From positions 62,001 to 126,000 of the forward strand of contig CAJXNP010000002.1 in assembly GCA_913057175.1 (NCBI GenBank): 64,000 nt of DNA, read 5' to 3'. This DNA is from an uncultured Cytophagales bacterium (GTDB lineage Bacteria > Bacteroidota > Bacteroidia > Cytophagales > Cyclobacteriaceae). The notes beneath the pieces were generated by a model. The model saw nothing but the letters and a program-made list of their open reading frames with translations. It searched no databases and was not told where the DNA came from. The translations under genes and the position numbers were made by a program. This document shows, piece by piece, positions 24,967 through 33,706 of the stretch; position 1 is the first letter of the stretch; each line of letters begins with the position of its first letter.

Positions 24967-26515
24967 ATATTTCAATTTCTTCCCCAATTTTATTACTGAA
25001 CATATAGTCAGTTATCGGAAGCGACGAATCTGGCAATAACTTCACCCATTGTCCATAATTAAAGAACCATTTCATTCTTTGAGAATATATTCCCTTGGTA
25101 AAGAAAGAATGCAGATATGGATGCAGGGTCAGCGTAATATTTTTTTCATTTTGTTTTTTTACCAGATATTCCAAATCTCGCTCGATTTGGTCAGCCACAA
25201 GAATAGATGATGAGATCTTTCCGGATCCACCACATGAAGGGCATATTTCCGTTGTAGTAATGTTCAATTCCGGACGTACTCTCTGCCTTGTAATCTGCAT
25301 CAACCCAAATTTTGAAAGGGGCAGCAAAGTGTACTTTGACCTGTCGGAAGACATAAACTCCTTCATCTTGGAATACAGCATCTTCTTGTTCTCAGGCCTC
25401 CTCATATCGATGAAGTCGATTACAATGATACCACCCATATCCCTTAGCTGTAGTTGTCTTGCAATTTCTCTTCCAGCCTCAATATTCGTTTTTAATGCCG
25501 TAGTTTCCTGGTCAGCTTCCGAATTGGATTTGTTTCCGCTATTTACATCGATAACGTGAAGCGCTTCTGTGTGTTCGATGATCAGGTATCCGCCTGTTGG
25601 TAAGGAGACAGATTTTCCAAAAAGTGATTTCAGCTGTTTTTCGATGTTGAATGCCTCAAAAATCTTCGCCTTCCCGTTGTATTTCTTGACGAGCTTCTCT
25701 TTGCCTGGTGCAATTTTTTTGATGAATTCCCGTACCTCGTCAAAAATAACTTTGTCATCTACCAGCACTTGGTCAAATGACTCATTTAGCATATCCCTGA
25801 GCAATGATGATACGCGGCCCATTTCCCCGATCACTTTATCTCTGGTTTTTGCTTTTTTTAGAACATGGACACCAGCCTTCCAGTTGTCGACCAAAGTTCT
25901 CAGGTCTCTGTCCAATTCTGCAACGTCCTTTCCCTCAGCAACGGTTCTAATGATCACACCGAAATTATCCGGCTTAATGGATGAAATTAGCCTCGTAAGT
26001 CTCTTTCTTTCTTCGCTTTTAACGACTTTTTTAGAGATACTGATCGTATTGGAAAAAGGCACTAATACTAAATACCTTCCTGCCAATGACAACTCACATG
26101 ACAATCTTGGCCCTTTTGTGGAGATAGGTTCTTTGACTACCTGAACCAGAATTTGCTGGTTCCTTGATAATACCTGGTTTATTTTACCAAATTTGTTAAT
26201 GTCAGGCTCGCTCCTGAAATTTTTCAGGGTTGAAGATAACGGCTTACCTGCACGAATAAGCTTGGTAAATTTATTTAATGAGCTGACCTGGGGCCCCAGA
26301 TCCAGGTAATGTAGAAATGCGTCTTTTTCATACCCAAGATCTATAAATGCAGCATTAAGTCCAGGAACAACTTTTTTTACTGAACCCAAATAGATATCAC
26401 CAACTTTAAATTTGTTGGCGTTTTCATCATGATGAAATTCTATAAGGTTTTTATCTCTTAAAAGGGCTATTCGACAACCATGCTGAGTTGAATTGATGAT
26501 TAATTCATAACTCAA
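24965..26515 (-). CDS. rng: Ribonuclease G (Rne/Rng family)
   Basis: A 516-residue endoribonuclease, RNase G length without the long RNase E tail. An S1 RNA-binding segment lies at about residues 38-110 (VGDIYLGSVKKVVPGLNAAF, DLGYEKDAFLHYLDLGPQ). The catalytic aspartates are in ALHVIDVNSGNKS (about 318) and GGIIVIDFIDMRRPENKK (about 360). The Zn-link cysteines are in ICPSCGGSGKISSSILVADQ (about 435). It cuts single-stranded RNA in rRNA maturation and mRNA decay. It lies downstream of a gene for a 29-residue ribosome-type protein with a terminator hairpin between (26566-26594), so expression may depend on read-through or a separate promoter. Confidence 0.96.
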   Translation of the reverse strand: MSYELIINSTQHGCRIALLRDKNLIEFHHDENANKFKVGDIYLGSVKKVVPGLNAAFIDLGYEKDAFLHYLDLGPQVSSLNKFTKLIRAGKPLSSTLKNFRSEPDINKFGKINQVLSRNQQILVQVVKEPISTKGPRLSCELSLAGRYLVLVPFSNTISISKKVVKSEERKRLTRLISSIKPDNFGVIIRTVAEGKDVAELDRDLRTLVDNWKAGVHVLKKAKTRDKVIGEMGRVSSLLRDMLNESFDQVLVDDKVIFDEVREFIKKIAPGKEKLVKKYNGKAKIFEAFNIEKQLKSLFGKSVSLPTGGYLIIEHTEALHVIDVNSGNKSNSEADQETTALKTNIEAGREIARQLQLRDMGGIIVIDFIDMRRPENKKMLYSKMKEFMSSDRSKYTLLPLSKFGLMQITRQRVRPELNITTTEICPSCGGSGKISSSILVADQIERDLEYLVKKQNEKNITLTLHPYLHSFFTKGIYSQRMKWFFNYGQWVKLLPDSSLPITDYMFSNKIGEEIEI

Positions 26516-26565
26516 ACCTTTTATATTAAATGGTTATACAATAACTTACCCTCAAATATTATAAA

Positions 26566-26594
26566 AAGAAGAAGTACGTATATTACTTCTTCTT
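26566..26594 (-). terminator. Terminator hairpin that includes a stop codon
   Basis: AAGAAGAAGTA (26566-26576) and TACTTCTTCTT (26584-26594) form an 11-bp perfect stem, loop of 7. On the minus strand it runs into TTTTT. The stop codon of the 29-residue gene (26583-26585) lies at the loop edge, so a ribosome ending translation would sit on the stem. Confidence 0.75.
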
Positions 26595-26672
26595 ATGTCG
26601 ATTTTTTCTCAATCGCTTTTTTCTTTTGTGAGTAGCGATTTTATGTCTTTTTCTTTTCTTACCGCAAGGCAT
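26583..26672 (-). CDS. 29-residue basic ribosomal-type protein (AURKAIP1/COX24 domain, bS22/mS38-like)
   Basis: A very short frame on the minus strand: ATG at 26672, TAA at 26583-26585. The 29 residues begin MPCGKKRKRHKIATHKRKKR and end in KKK; 18 are Lys or Arg and four are His. This is the pattern of the small Bacteroidota AURKAIP1/COX24-domain protein, related to mitochondrial mS38, which is a small-subunit ribosomal protein. It lies 17 bp after the TPR gene, likely in one operon with hup and that gene, and a hairpin follows. The assignment rests on the distinctive sequence and size; I cannot run a search. Confidence 0.85.
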   Translation of the reverse strand: MPCGKKRKRHKIATHKRKKRLRKNRHKKK

Positions 26673-26689
26673 AATTTTTAATTTTTTAT

Positions 26690-27508
26690 CTAATTATTAA
26701 TCGATTCCAAATAACCACTTGCTGCATTCTTAATTGTTTGCTCAGCATCTGAATCTATAACTCTTTCGAATTCAGCTTTTGCTTTTTCCACCTGTCCGAG
26801 TTCCATATAACAATAGCCCAGATAGAGTCTGGCTTCGTAATGATCAGGATAGTTTGCAAGCAATGTGCTGAACCTCTCCACCGCTCTATCCAACTGACCG
26901 GATGTAATGGACAATAACCCCAGGTTAAACAAAGCCCTCTCATGACTTGGATCTACCTCCAGAATTTCCCTCAACATGCCAATTCCCTGCATAGGTGACT
27001 GGCTGGTAACATATGTTACAGCCAAATTGGCTTTAGTATCGAGATCATTAGGATCAATTTCCAGGACTTTATCATAATAGTACCTGGCCCTTTCACCTGA
27101 CGAGTTCCTTTTTGATTCAGAAACGGCAAAATTAAATGCTTCAAAGTACGCATCTCCGGCAATTTTAAGCCTTTCTTTACTTTCCACTTCATCAGCTATA
27201 TCAGCTAAATATATGGCTGCACTGTCATAAAAAAGTGCATTTTTATAGGCTTTTGCTAAAGAGTCCGCAAATATAACGCTTTTTTCCGGACTTTCGCTAT
27301 TGTCGATTGACTCCTTTAGGGAATTAATGACAAGACGTAAGCTATCTGATAAATTTCCTTGAAATGTACTATGTTCCTCCTGGGTATTTACTGGTTCACT
27401 TAATTCAACTTTTTCCTCTTTGTCTTCAACAACAACCCTAGGCAAAAAATAAATTATTGTAATAAGTGAGCAAGCAAGAACAAAAAGTATGATTCGGTTT
27501 TTTACCAT
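26690..27508 (-). CDS. Membrane-anchored TPR protein
   Basis: A 272-residue protein. Residues about 5-25 (RIILFVLACSLITIIYFLPR) form a single N-terminal membrane anchor. An acidic linker follows (EDKEEKVELSEPVNTQEEH), then about four TPR-like helix pairs between residues 85 and 265: SGERARYYYDKVLEIDPNDL, ANLAVTYVTSQSPMQGIGML, ALFNLGLLSITSGQLDRAVE, ARLYLGYCYMELGQVEKAKA. TPR arrays act as docking sites for other proteins. The location between hup and a tiny ribosomal-type protein gene, with 23-bp and 17-bp gaps, suggests one operon; the functional link is unknown. Confidence 0.82.
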   Translation of the reverse strand: MVKNRIILFVLACSLITIIYFLPRVVVEDKEEKVELSEPVNTQEEHSTFQGNLSDSLRLVINSLKESIDNSESPEKSVIFADSLAKAYKNALFYDSAAIYLADIADEVESKERLKIAGDAYFEAFNFAVSESKRNSSGERARYYYDKVLEIDPNDLDTKANLAVTYVTSQSPMQGIGMLREILEVDPSHERALFNLGLLSITSGQLDRAVERFSTLLANYPDHYEARLYLGYCYMELGQVEKAKAEFERVIDSDAEQTIKNAASGYLESINN

Positions 27509-27531
27509 GTAAAAGTCAGATCAACTTTCAT

Positions 27532-27840
27532 TTAACCGTTCTGGTTAAATTTCTTTACCAAATCACTGTTCTTAATTTTTTCTACAAAAACTTTTGATGG
27601 TTTAAAGCTAGGCACATAGTGCTCATCAATAACAATTGCAGTATTTTTTGAAATATTTCTGGCTACCTTTTTGGCTCTTTTCTTGTTAATAAAACTCCCA
27701 AAACCCCTCACATAAATATTCTCTCCCTGAGACATCGAATTTTTTACTACACTAAAAAATGCTTCAACCGTTTCCTGAACATCTGCTTTGTCAATTCCGG
27801 TTTGGTCAGCTATCTGAGTAATTACCTCTGCTTTAGTCAC
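27532..27840 (-). CDS. HU/IHF-family nucleoid protein
   Basis: A 102-residue protein of the classical HU type: MTKAEVITQIADQTGIDKAD, then VQETVEAFFSVVKNSMSQGE helix, the GFGSF core (IYVRGFGSFINKKRAKKVAR, about residues 43-62), the DNA-binding arm (NISKNTAIVIDEHYVPSFKP, with proline at the tip position) and the closing helix VFVEKIKN. It binds and bends DNA as a dimer in the nucleoid. A -7 promoter element lies at 27893-27900. It is the first gene of a probable operon with the TPR protein and a 29-residue ribosomal-type protein, and is divergent from mutY. Confidence 0.93.
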   Translation of the reverse strand: MTKAEVITQIADQTGIDKADVQETVEAFFSVVKNSMSQGENIYVRGFGSFINKKRAKKVARNISKNTAIVIDEHYVPSFKPSKVFVEKIKNSDLVKKFNQNG

Positions 27841-27892
27841 TTTGTTTTAATTTTTATGAAAATAGATATTTGTCAATTCAATTTTAGAGGTG

Positions 27893-27900
27893 CAAATTTA
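27893..27900 (-). promoter_or_regulatory. -7 promoter element of the HU gene
   Basis: Minus-strand TAAATTTG fits TAnnTTTG. The expected leader is about 45 nt. I see no clear TTTG at -33. Confidence 0.55.
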
Positions 27901-27936
27901 TACGCTCATCTTTAATTTTAAAATAAATATTGAAAA

Positions 27937-29016
27937 TTGATTTATAAAATATTGGAAAACAGTGCATTTACATCAAATCTGATGAAATGGTATGCATTCC
28001 ACAAAAGGGATTTACCCTGGCGAAATATTGACGATGCTTATAAAATATGGTTAGCGGAAATAATTATGCAGCAAACCAGGATCCAACAGGGACTTCCCTA
28101 CTATGAAAAGTTTATTCATCGTTTTCCCAAGATTTGTGAGCTTGCAAATGCAAAAGAAGATGATGTATTGCGGCTTTGGCAAGGACTGGGATACTACAGC
28201 AGAGCGAGAAATCTTCACAAGTGTGCAAAAATCATCTGCAAAAGACCTGGTCATGATTTTCCAACTGAATATACAGATTTATTAAAACTCCCAGGGATTG
28301 GTCCATATACAGCTGCAGCCATTTCCTCGATGGCGTTTAGCAAACCACATGGTGTTGTTGATGGAAATGTTCAGCGGGTTTTGGCCAGGTATATGGGAAT
28401 AAGTGAAAACGTTGCAGAACGATCAACTCAAAAAGAGATTGCAAAAATTACTAATCAACTTATAGACAAAAATGATCCTGGTGGATACAATCATGCGATA
28501 ATGGACCTTGGAGCAACTATTTGTACTCCTTCTAACCCGAATTGCCAGGCTTGTCCGGTATCGGATTCATGCGTTGCATTTGAAGAAAACCTCCAAAATA
28601 AGTTGCCGATAAATAAAAAGGAGATCAGGAGAAGCAAGAGGTTTCTTTATTACTGGATATTGCGGTATGATAACAAAATGATCTTCCAAAAACGCGATAC
28701 AAAAAATATCTGGAAGGGACTTTATGAATTCTATCTGATCGAAAAACCGCAAAAGATTGAACCGGAGGAATCTATCGATGACTTTCTTATTAATCTTTCC
28801 GTAAATGATCTTACAATCTCCGAAATTTTCGAATACAAAAAACATGTTTTGAGCCACCAGGACATCTACTCCTTTTTCATTATCCTGGACCTCAATTTGA
28901 CTCAGTATGAACACATTAAATTGAACTATTCCTATCAATTTTATTCACTTGATGAGATACTTCAGTTACCCAAACCGATTTTGATCGACAAGTTTTTGCG
29001 TGAAAAAATTATTTGA
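27937..29016 (+). CDS. mutY: A/G-specific adenine DNA glycosylase
   Basis: About 359 residues from a TTG at 27937; TTG at 27952 would place the conserved WY pair at the same distance from the start as in E. coli, and ATG at 27982 is too late. The HhH-GPD core has EIIMQQTRIQQGLPYYEKF (catalytic Glu), then PGIGPYTAAAISSMAF (hairpin) and GVVDGNVQRVLARYMGI (catalytic Asp, about residue 144). The 4Fe-4S loop is C-x6-C-x2-C-x5-C (CTPSNPNCQACPVSDSC, about 195). The C-terminal NUDIX-like domain (about 225-359) recognises 8-oxoG. It removes adenine opposite 8-oxoG. It is first in the mutY-ssb-gldE-gldD-recG run. Confidence 0.93.
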   Translation: MIYKILENSAFTSNLMKWYAFHKRDLPWRNIDDAYKIWLAEIIMQQTRIQQGLPYYEKFIHRFPKICELANAKEDDVLRLWQGLGYYSRARNLHKCAKIICKRPGHDFPTEYTDLLKLPGIGPYTAAAISSMAFSKPHGVVDGNVQRVLARYMGISENVAERSTQKEIAKITNQLIDKNDPGGYNHAIMDLGATICTPSNPNCQACPVSDSCVAFEENLQNKLPINKKEIRRSKRFLYYWILRYDNKMIFQKRDTKNIWKGLYEFYLIEKPQKIEPEESIDDFLINLSVNDLTISEIFEYKKHVLSHQDIYSFFIILDLNLTQYEHIKLNYSYQFYSLDEILQLPKPILIDKFLREKII

Positions 29017-29044
29017 CTACTTTTAAATTTCATTCATATTTTTG
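29012..29044 (+). promoter_or_regulatory. Consensus Bacteroidota promoter for ssb
   Basis: TTTG (29012-29015), 21 bases, then TATTTTTG (29037-29044): both -33 and -7 elements in the TTTG-N19-21-TAnnTTTG pattern. The -33 box overlaps the last codons of mutY. The expected leader is about 14 nt. Confidence 0.75.
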
Positions 29045-29064
29045 CAAAAAATAATTTTTAAAAG

Positions 29065-29520
29065 ATGGCGAGTGTAAACAAAGTAATATTGGTAGGGAAC
29101 CTTGGTGCAGATCCGGAAATCAGGCATTTAAGCAATGGCGCTACAGTCGCTAACTTTAGCCTGGCAACTTCTGAATCTTATACCAATCGGGCAGGTGAAA
29201 GAGTTACTCAAACCGAATGGCACAGAATTGAACTTTGGGAAGGGCTTGCCAAGATCGCCGAGCAATATTTAAAGAAGGGCAGATCCGTTTACATTGAAGG
29301 TAAACTAAAATACGAGACGTGGCAGGATCAGGATGGCAATAGCCGTACTACTACGCGGATAAGGGGACTAAGTATGGTGTTACTGGGAGGAAGAAGTGAC
29401 GATTATTCATCTTCTGATGACACTCCATCTCCACAAAGAGAACCAGCAATGTCAAAGAATGACATCAACCCGGACATCCAACAATCAGGAGATGATGATT
29501 TAGACGATCTTCCTTTTTAG
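29065..29520 (+). CDS. ssb: Single-stranded DNA-binding protein
   Basis: A 151-residue SSB. The OB-fold occupies about residues 1-105: ASVNKVILVGNLGADPEIRH, then ATSESYTNRAGERVTQTEWH and RSVYIEGKLKYETWQDQDGN. The linker is Ser/Pro/Gln-rich, and the acidic tip DDDLDDLPF at the C-terminus is the docking site for repair and replication partners. It tetramerises and coats single-stranded DNA. It has its own promoter inside the end of mutY and is followed by gldE after 24 bp, so it may drive gldE and gldD as well. Confidence 0.96.
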   Translation: MASVNKVILVGNLGADPEIRHLSNGATVANFSLATSESYTNRAGERVTQTEWHRIELWEGLAKIAEQYLKKGRSVYIEGKLKYETWQDQDGNSRTTTRIRGLSMVLLGGRSDDYSSSDDTPSPQREPAMSKNDINPDIQQSGDDDLDDLPF

Positions 29521-29544
29521 TTTTGTTATATTAAATACTCATTA

Positions 29545-30882
29545 TTGGAAACAAGTTTAGACGACCCTCTCCCGTTTTTGTTGGCAGTGCAAAATGCTGA
29601 TGGAGAATCATCTATCATCTTTTTTACCATCAACATTTTAATTCTATTGCTCCTGCTTCTTTTTTCAGGCCTTGTAAGTGGATCGGAGGTAGCATTTTTT
29701 TCATTGAGCAGCAAAAAGCTGTTTAAGCTTAAAGATGGTACACCAACTGAACATAAAATTTATGAGCTGGTTTCGAAACCCAAGAGGTTACTTGCAACAA
29801 TTCTCATATTGAATAACCTGATTAATGTGGCCATTGTAACGTTATCCACTTTTATTTCATGGAAAATATTTGGTACAAAGGAAGCTGTGGGAAAGGTGGT
29901 AGCAGTGGTGACGTTTGTCACAACATTTGCAATTGTGTTCTTTGGAGAGGTTGTCCCGAAAATTTATGCGAATCAAAAAAACATAAGCTTCGCCATGTTC
30001 ACTCTGCCTATGATCTCTTTTTTCGATGTTATGTTAAAGCCATTTTCCTGGATATTAATGTCTATGACCAATATCATCGAAAAGAGAATTAAAAGTGAGG
30101 GGTACCAGATTAGCATTGAAGATTTAAATAAAGCTCTTGAAATTACTGTTCCTGAAGACACTCCAAAAGAAGAAAAGGATATTCTGAAAGGTATTGTTAA
30201 TTTCGGCCAACTAACTGTAAAACAGGTAATGAAGTCAAGAATTGACATTACTGCCTTTGATGTGGAAATGGACTTTCATGAGCTCATGGATAAAATCAAT
30301 AAATGTGGATTCTCCAGGATACCTGTTTATAAGGAAACTATAGATAACATTCAAGGCATTTTATACAATAAAGATTTATTGCCTCACCTTGATAAAGAAG
30401 AAGATTTTAAGTGGCAAAAATTACTGAGGCCTGGATTTTTTGTGCCGGAAACCAAAAACATCGATACACTTCTCAAAGATTTTCAGGCAAAACGGGTGCA
30501 CATGGCCATTGTAGCTGATGAGTATGGCGGTACTTCCGGAATTATCACCATGGAGGATATTATTGAAGAAATTGTTGGTGAAATCAATGATGAGTTTGAT
30601 GATGACGAAATCAATTTCAATAAACTGAATGAAAATACGTATGTATTTGAAGGAAAGACAACTCTTCACGATTTTTGTAAATTGACCGAAACTGATCCGT
30701 TAGTCTTCGAAGATGTAAAAGGCGAAAGTGAATCAATCGGAGGCCTGCTTCTGGAACTGAATGAAAAGCTTCCCAGAGCGGGAGAACAAATAACCTTCGA
30801 AAATTTCGTGTTTACGGTTGTTTCCGTAGACCAAAGGAGAATTAAAAGAGTAAGAGTATTAATCAAGCATAAAAAGCAATAG
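29545..30882 (+). CDS. gldE: Gliding-motility-associated protein GldE (CNNM/CBS/CorC)
   Basis: A 445-residue integral membrane protein with a TTG start. The DUF21/CNNM region (about residues 25-190) has four hydrophobic stretches (INILILLLLLLFSGLVSGSE; LLATILILNNLINVAIVTL; VVAVVTFVTTFAIVFFGEVV; FTLPMISFFDVMLKPFSWIL). Two CBS domains follow (about 210-330: FSRIPVYKETIDNIQGILYN; VHMAIVADEYGGTSGIITM), then a CorC/HlyC domain to about 440. In gliding Bacteroidota this gene lies next to gldD and is named gldE; its products support gliding and stability of the Gld machinery, possibly through ion transport. Here its stop codon is immediately followed by the gldD start. Confidence 0.9.
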   Translation: METSLDDPLPFLLAVQNADGESSIIFFTINILILLLLLLFSGLVSGSEVAFFSLSSKKLFKLKDGTPTEHKIYELVSKPKRLLATILILNNLINVAIVTLSTFISWKIFGTKEAVGKVVAVVTFVTTFAIVFFGEVVPKIYANQKNISFAMFTLPMISFFDVMLKPFSWILMSMTNIIEKRIKSEGYQISIEDLNKALEITVPEDTPKEEKDILKGIVNFGQLTVKQVMKSRIDITAFDVEMDFHELMDKINKCGFSRIPVYKETIDNIQGILYNKDLLPHLDKEEDFKWQKLLRPGFFVPETKNIDTLLKDFQAKRVHMAIVADEYGGTSGIITMEDIIEEIVGEINDEFDDDEINFNKLNENTYVFEGKTTLHDFCKLTETDPLVFEDVKGESESIGGLLLELNEKLPRAGEQITFENFVFTVVSVDQRRIKRVRVLIKHKKQ

Positions 30883-31473
30883 GTGATCAAATCCCAATTT
30901 CTGTTTGTTTTATTGATTCTGGGAGGTATTTTATCCTGTAATTCGGACTATTTGCCTAAACCAAAGGGATATAACCGTATCGTTCTCCCGGAAAATGAGT
31001 ACCAGATGTTGCCAGACACCTTTCCCTATTCGTTTGAATATTCCAAATATGCAAAAATACTCCCTGATTCTTCCTGGATTTCAGAACCCTATTGGATAGA
31101 CATTTTCTATCCTACACTAGGTTCAAGTATAACTATGTCATACAAACCCGTAAATGAAAGTGTTGACTCATTAAAAGACTATTTGCGCACAGCATATCGA
31201 TTGACTTCAAAACATCAAATAAAAGCCTATGCTATTGATGAGTATATTTTTGAAACTGACAGAGGAAAAACAGCCGTACTTGCCAATTTAAGTGGCGAAG
31301 TTCCCAGTCAATATCAATTTTTTGTCACAGATTCTGTTAATCATTTTTTACGTGGCGCACTTTATTTTAATACAGCAACCAAAAACGATTCCCTGGCTCC
31401 TGTAATCAAATTCATCCAGGATGATATCATGCACATGTTGAATACGCTTGATTGGCAGGAAGATCAACCCTGA
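30883..31473 (+). CDS. gldD: Gliding motility lipoprotein GldD
   Basis: A 196-residue lipoprotein with GTG start directly after the gldE stop. Signal [18 protein letters not shown] is followed by Cys19 in an ILSC lipobox. The mature protein begins [20 protein letters not shown], the conserved GldD opening, and continues with [40 protein letters not shown] and [20 protein letters not shown]. GldD is needed for gliding motility and is likely in the periplasmic face of the envelope. The sequence extends to the recG start with a 2-bp gap, and translational coupling through gldE-gldD-recG is probable. Confidence 0.9.
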   Translation: MIKSQFLFVLLILGGILSCNSDYLPKPKGYNRIVLPENEYQMLPDTFPYSFEYSKYAKILPDSSWISEPYWIDIFYPTLGSSITMSYKPVNESVDSLKDYLRTAYRLTSKHQIKAYAIDEYIFETDRGKTAVLANLSGEVPSQYQFFVTDSVNHFLRGALYFNTATKNDSLAPVIKFIQDDIMHMLNTLDWQEDQP

Positions 31474-31475
31474 AT

Positions 31476-33569
31476 ATGAGTGGTTTCTTCGATACTAAAA
31501 TTGAATTTTTAAAAGGTGTCGGACCCCAAAAAGCTGAACTCCTCAACAAAGAATTAAATATATTCACTTTCGGTGATCTTATTCAACACTATCCTTTTCG
31601 TTACGAGGATCGGACAAAGTATTATAAGATCAATTCTATTTCTCCTGACATGACTTTTGTCCAGGTAAAAGGTGTGCTTAGACACCTGGAATTGATTGGA
31701 GCGGGCCGTCGAAAAAGACTTGTCGCATTCATAACCGACGATACGGGAGAACTGGAGCTTGTGTGGTTTCAGGGAATTCAATGGGTGGTGAAAAAGTTGA
31801 AAAAGGGAGTGGAGTATATCGCATTTGGTCGACCCGCACAGTTTAATGGTAGGTTGAATATTGCCCATCCTGAAATAGAAATCTCTACCAATACCAGTGA
31901 AAATGATGGGTTTTTACAGCCGGTTTATTCGACAACGGAGAAATTAAAGCTCAAATATCTCGATAGCAAAGCAATTTTTAAACTTCAGATGAACCTACTG
32001 GAAAAAGCACTTCCACATATTGTTGAATCATTACCTGAAAATATTATTCGAGAAAAATCCTTACTGAATAAAAAGGATTCTATTCTCCAGGTTCATAAAC
32101 CTGAAAATAGAAATATGCTGAGTAAAGCACTTTTCAGATTGAAATTTGAGGAGCTTTTTTATATCCAACTTAGATTGCTCCGTTTAAAACTTGCCAGAAT
32201 CGATAAATTTAAAGGTCAGGTTTTTAGCAACACATCTCTTCTCAATGAATTCTATCACAAACATTTGCCTTTTGAGTTGACAAATGCTCAAAAAAAAGTG
32301 ATCAAAGAAATTATCAAAGACCTTCGGTCAGGTCACCAAATGAACAGATTAATGCAGGGTGACGTAGGAAGTGGAAAAACCATCGTTGCCTTCATCACCA
32401 TGCTGGTTGTTATTTCAGATGGCGGACAGGTGGCAATGATGGCACCAACCGAAATACTAGCCGAACAGCATTATCAGGGTTTAAGTGAATTAACCGAACG
32501 GATAGGGCTTAAAATATGTCTTCTTACAGGATCTACTAAAAGTAGTGTACGAAAAGAAATTCATGAAAAGCTTGAAAATGGGGAAATGAATATCATCATT
32601 GGCACCCATGCCTTGCTGGAAGAAAAAGTTAAGTTTAAAAGTCTTGGAATGGCGATCACCGACGAGCAACATCGATTTGGAGTAGAACAACGATCGAAAC
32701 TCTGGCAAAAGACAGAAGATGTTTATCCACATATTTTGATCATGTCGGCCACTCCTATCCCTAGAACCTTAGCCATGACATTATATGGTGATCTTGATGT
32801 ATCCGTGATTGATGAATTACCAAAAGGTAGAAAACAAATCCACACTATTCACAAATATGATTCACATCGTATCTGGGTATTTGGATTTATCAAAAAAGAA
32901 ATCGAAGCGGGAAGGCAGGTTTATATCGTCTACCCACTCATTGAAGAATCAGAAAAGCTGGACTTGAAACATCTCACTGATGGCTATGAAGCTATAAAAA
33001 GAGCTTTTCCAAAAGAACAAATTGGCATTGTACATGGCAAAATGAAATCGCAGGACAAAGATTATGAGATGAAGAGATTTGCATCGGGCCAATCCAAAAT
33101 ATTGGTAGCAACTACAGTCATAGAAGTTGGGGTCAATGTACCCAATGCTACTGTAATGATCATTGAAAATGCAGAGCGGTTCGGGCTCTCACAGCTTCAT
33201 CAATTAAGAGGGAGAGTTGGAAGGGGAGCCGATCAATCCTATTGTATCTTAATGTCAAATTACAAACTCACCAAAGAGGCAAAGGAGAGAATTAAAACAA
33301 TGGTTCGTACAACGGATGGTTTTGAAATAGCAGAAGCTGATCTGAAATTACGAGGGCCAGGAGATATGATGGGTACCCAGCAAAGCGGACTAATGGACCT
33401 TTTAATCTCTGACTTAAGCAAGGATGGCATCATTCTTCAAGCTGCGCGCGAAACCGCAAAAGAAGTGCTGAGAGAAGATCCTTCGCTCACAAAAAATGAA
33501 AATCTTGTCATCCGAAAAAAAATCGAATCATTCAATAAAAATGTCTTTAACTGGAGCAAAATTAGTTGA
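31476..33569 (+). CDS. recG: ATP-dependent DNA helicase RecG
   Basis: 697 residues from ATG at 31476, 2 bp after gldD; the in-frame TTG upstream (31452) lies inside gldD and is less likely. The N-terminal wedge/OB domain (LKGVGPQKAELLNKELNIFT onward) covers about 170 residues. Walker A GDVGSGKT (about 295), DEQHRFGV as motif II (about 394), SATPIPRTLAMTLYGDLDVS as motif III, and the C-terminal QLHQLRGRVGRGADQSYCI motif VI are all present. RecG remodels stalled forks and Holliday junctions. It completes a block that mixes repair genes with gliding genes, an arrangement seen in other gliding Bacteroidota. Confidence 0.95.
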   Translation: MSGFFDTKIEFLKGVGPQKAELLNKELNIFTFGDLIQHYPFRYEDRTKYYKINSISPDMTFVQVKGVLRHLELIGAGRRKRLVAFITDDTGELELVWFQGIQWVVKKLKKGVEYIAFGRPAQFNGRLNIAHPEIEISTNTSENDGFLQPVYSTTEKLKLKYLDSKAIFKLQMNLLEKALPHIVESLPENIIREKSLLNKKDSILQVHKPENRNMLSKALFRLKFEELFYIQLRLLRLKLARIDKFKGQVFSNTSLLNEFYHKHLPFELTNAQKKVIKEIIKDLRSGHQMNRLMQGDVGSGKTIVAFITMLVVISDGGQVAMMAPTEILAEQHYQGLSELTERIGLKICLLTGSTKSSVRKEIHEKLENGEMNIIIGTHALLEEKVKFKSLGMAITDEQHRFGVEQRSKLWQKTEDVYPHILIMSATPIPRTLAMTLYGDLDVSVIDELPKGRKQIHTIHKYDSHRIWVFGFIKKEIEAGRQVYIVYPLIEESEKLDLKHLTDGYEAIKRAFPKEQIGIVHGKMKSQDKDYEMKRFASGQSKILVATTVIEVGVNVPNATVMIIENAERFGLSQLHQLRGRVGRGADQSYCILMSNYKLTKEAKERIKTMVRTTDGFEIAEADLKLRGPGDMMGTQQSGLMDLLISDLSKDGIILQAARETAKEVLREDPSLTKNENLVIRKKIESFNKNVFNWSKIS

Positions 33570-33706
33570 CCTTTCACTTCATTAAGATTGGAGGCTGACC
33601 GAAGAAATAGCTGAAAAAACGTTATTCGTCTCAATTTTCGAATGTGAATCAAAATATCCTGAGGAATATTTAATACTTTTAATTCAATAAACTAACCAAA
33701 TGCATT

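Noticed and set aside
25095-26144. Two long frames (154 and 191 codons) antisense to rng
   Set aside because: The rng frame is unbroken and conserved throughout; these are antisense shadows with no domain pattern.
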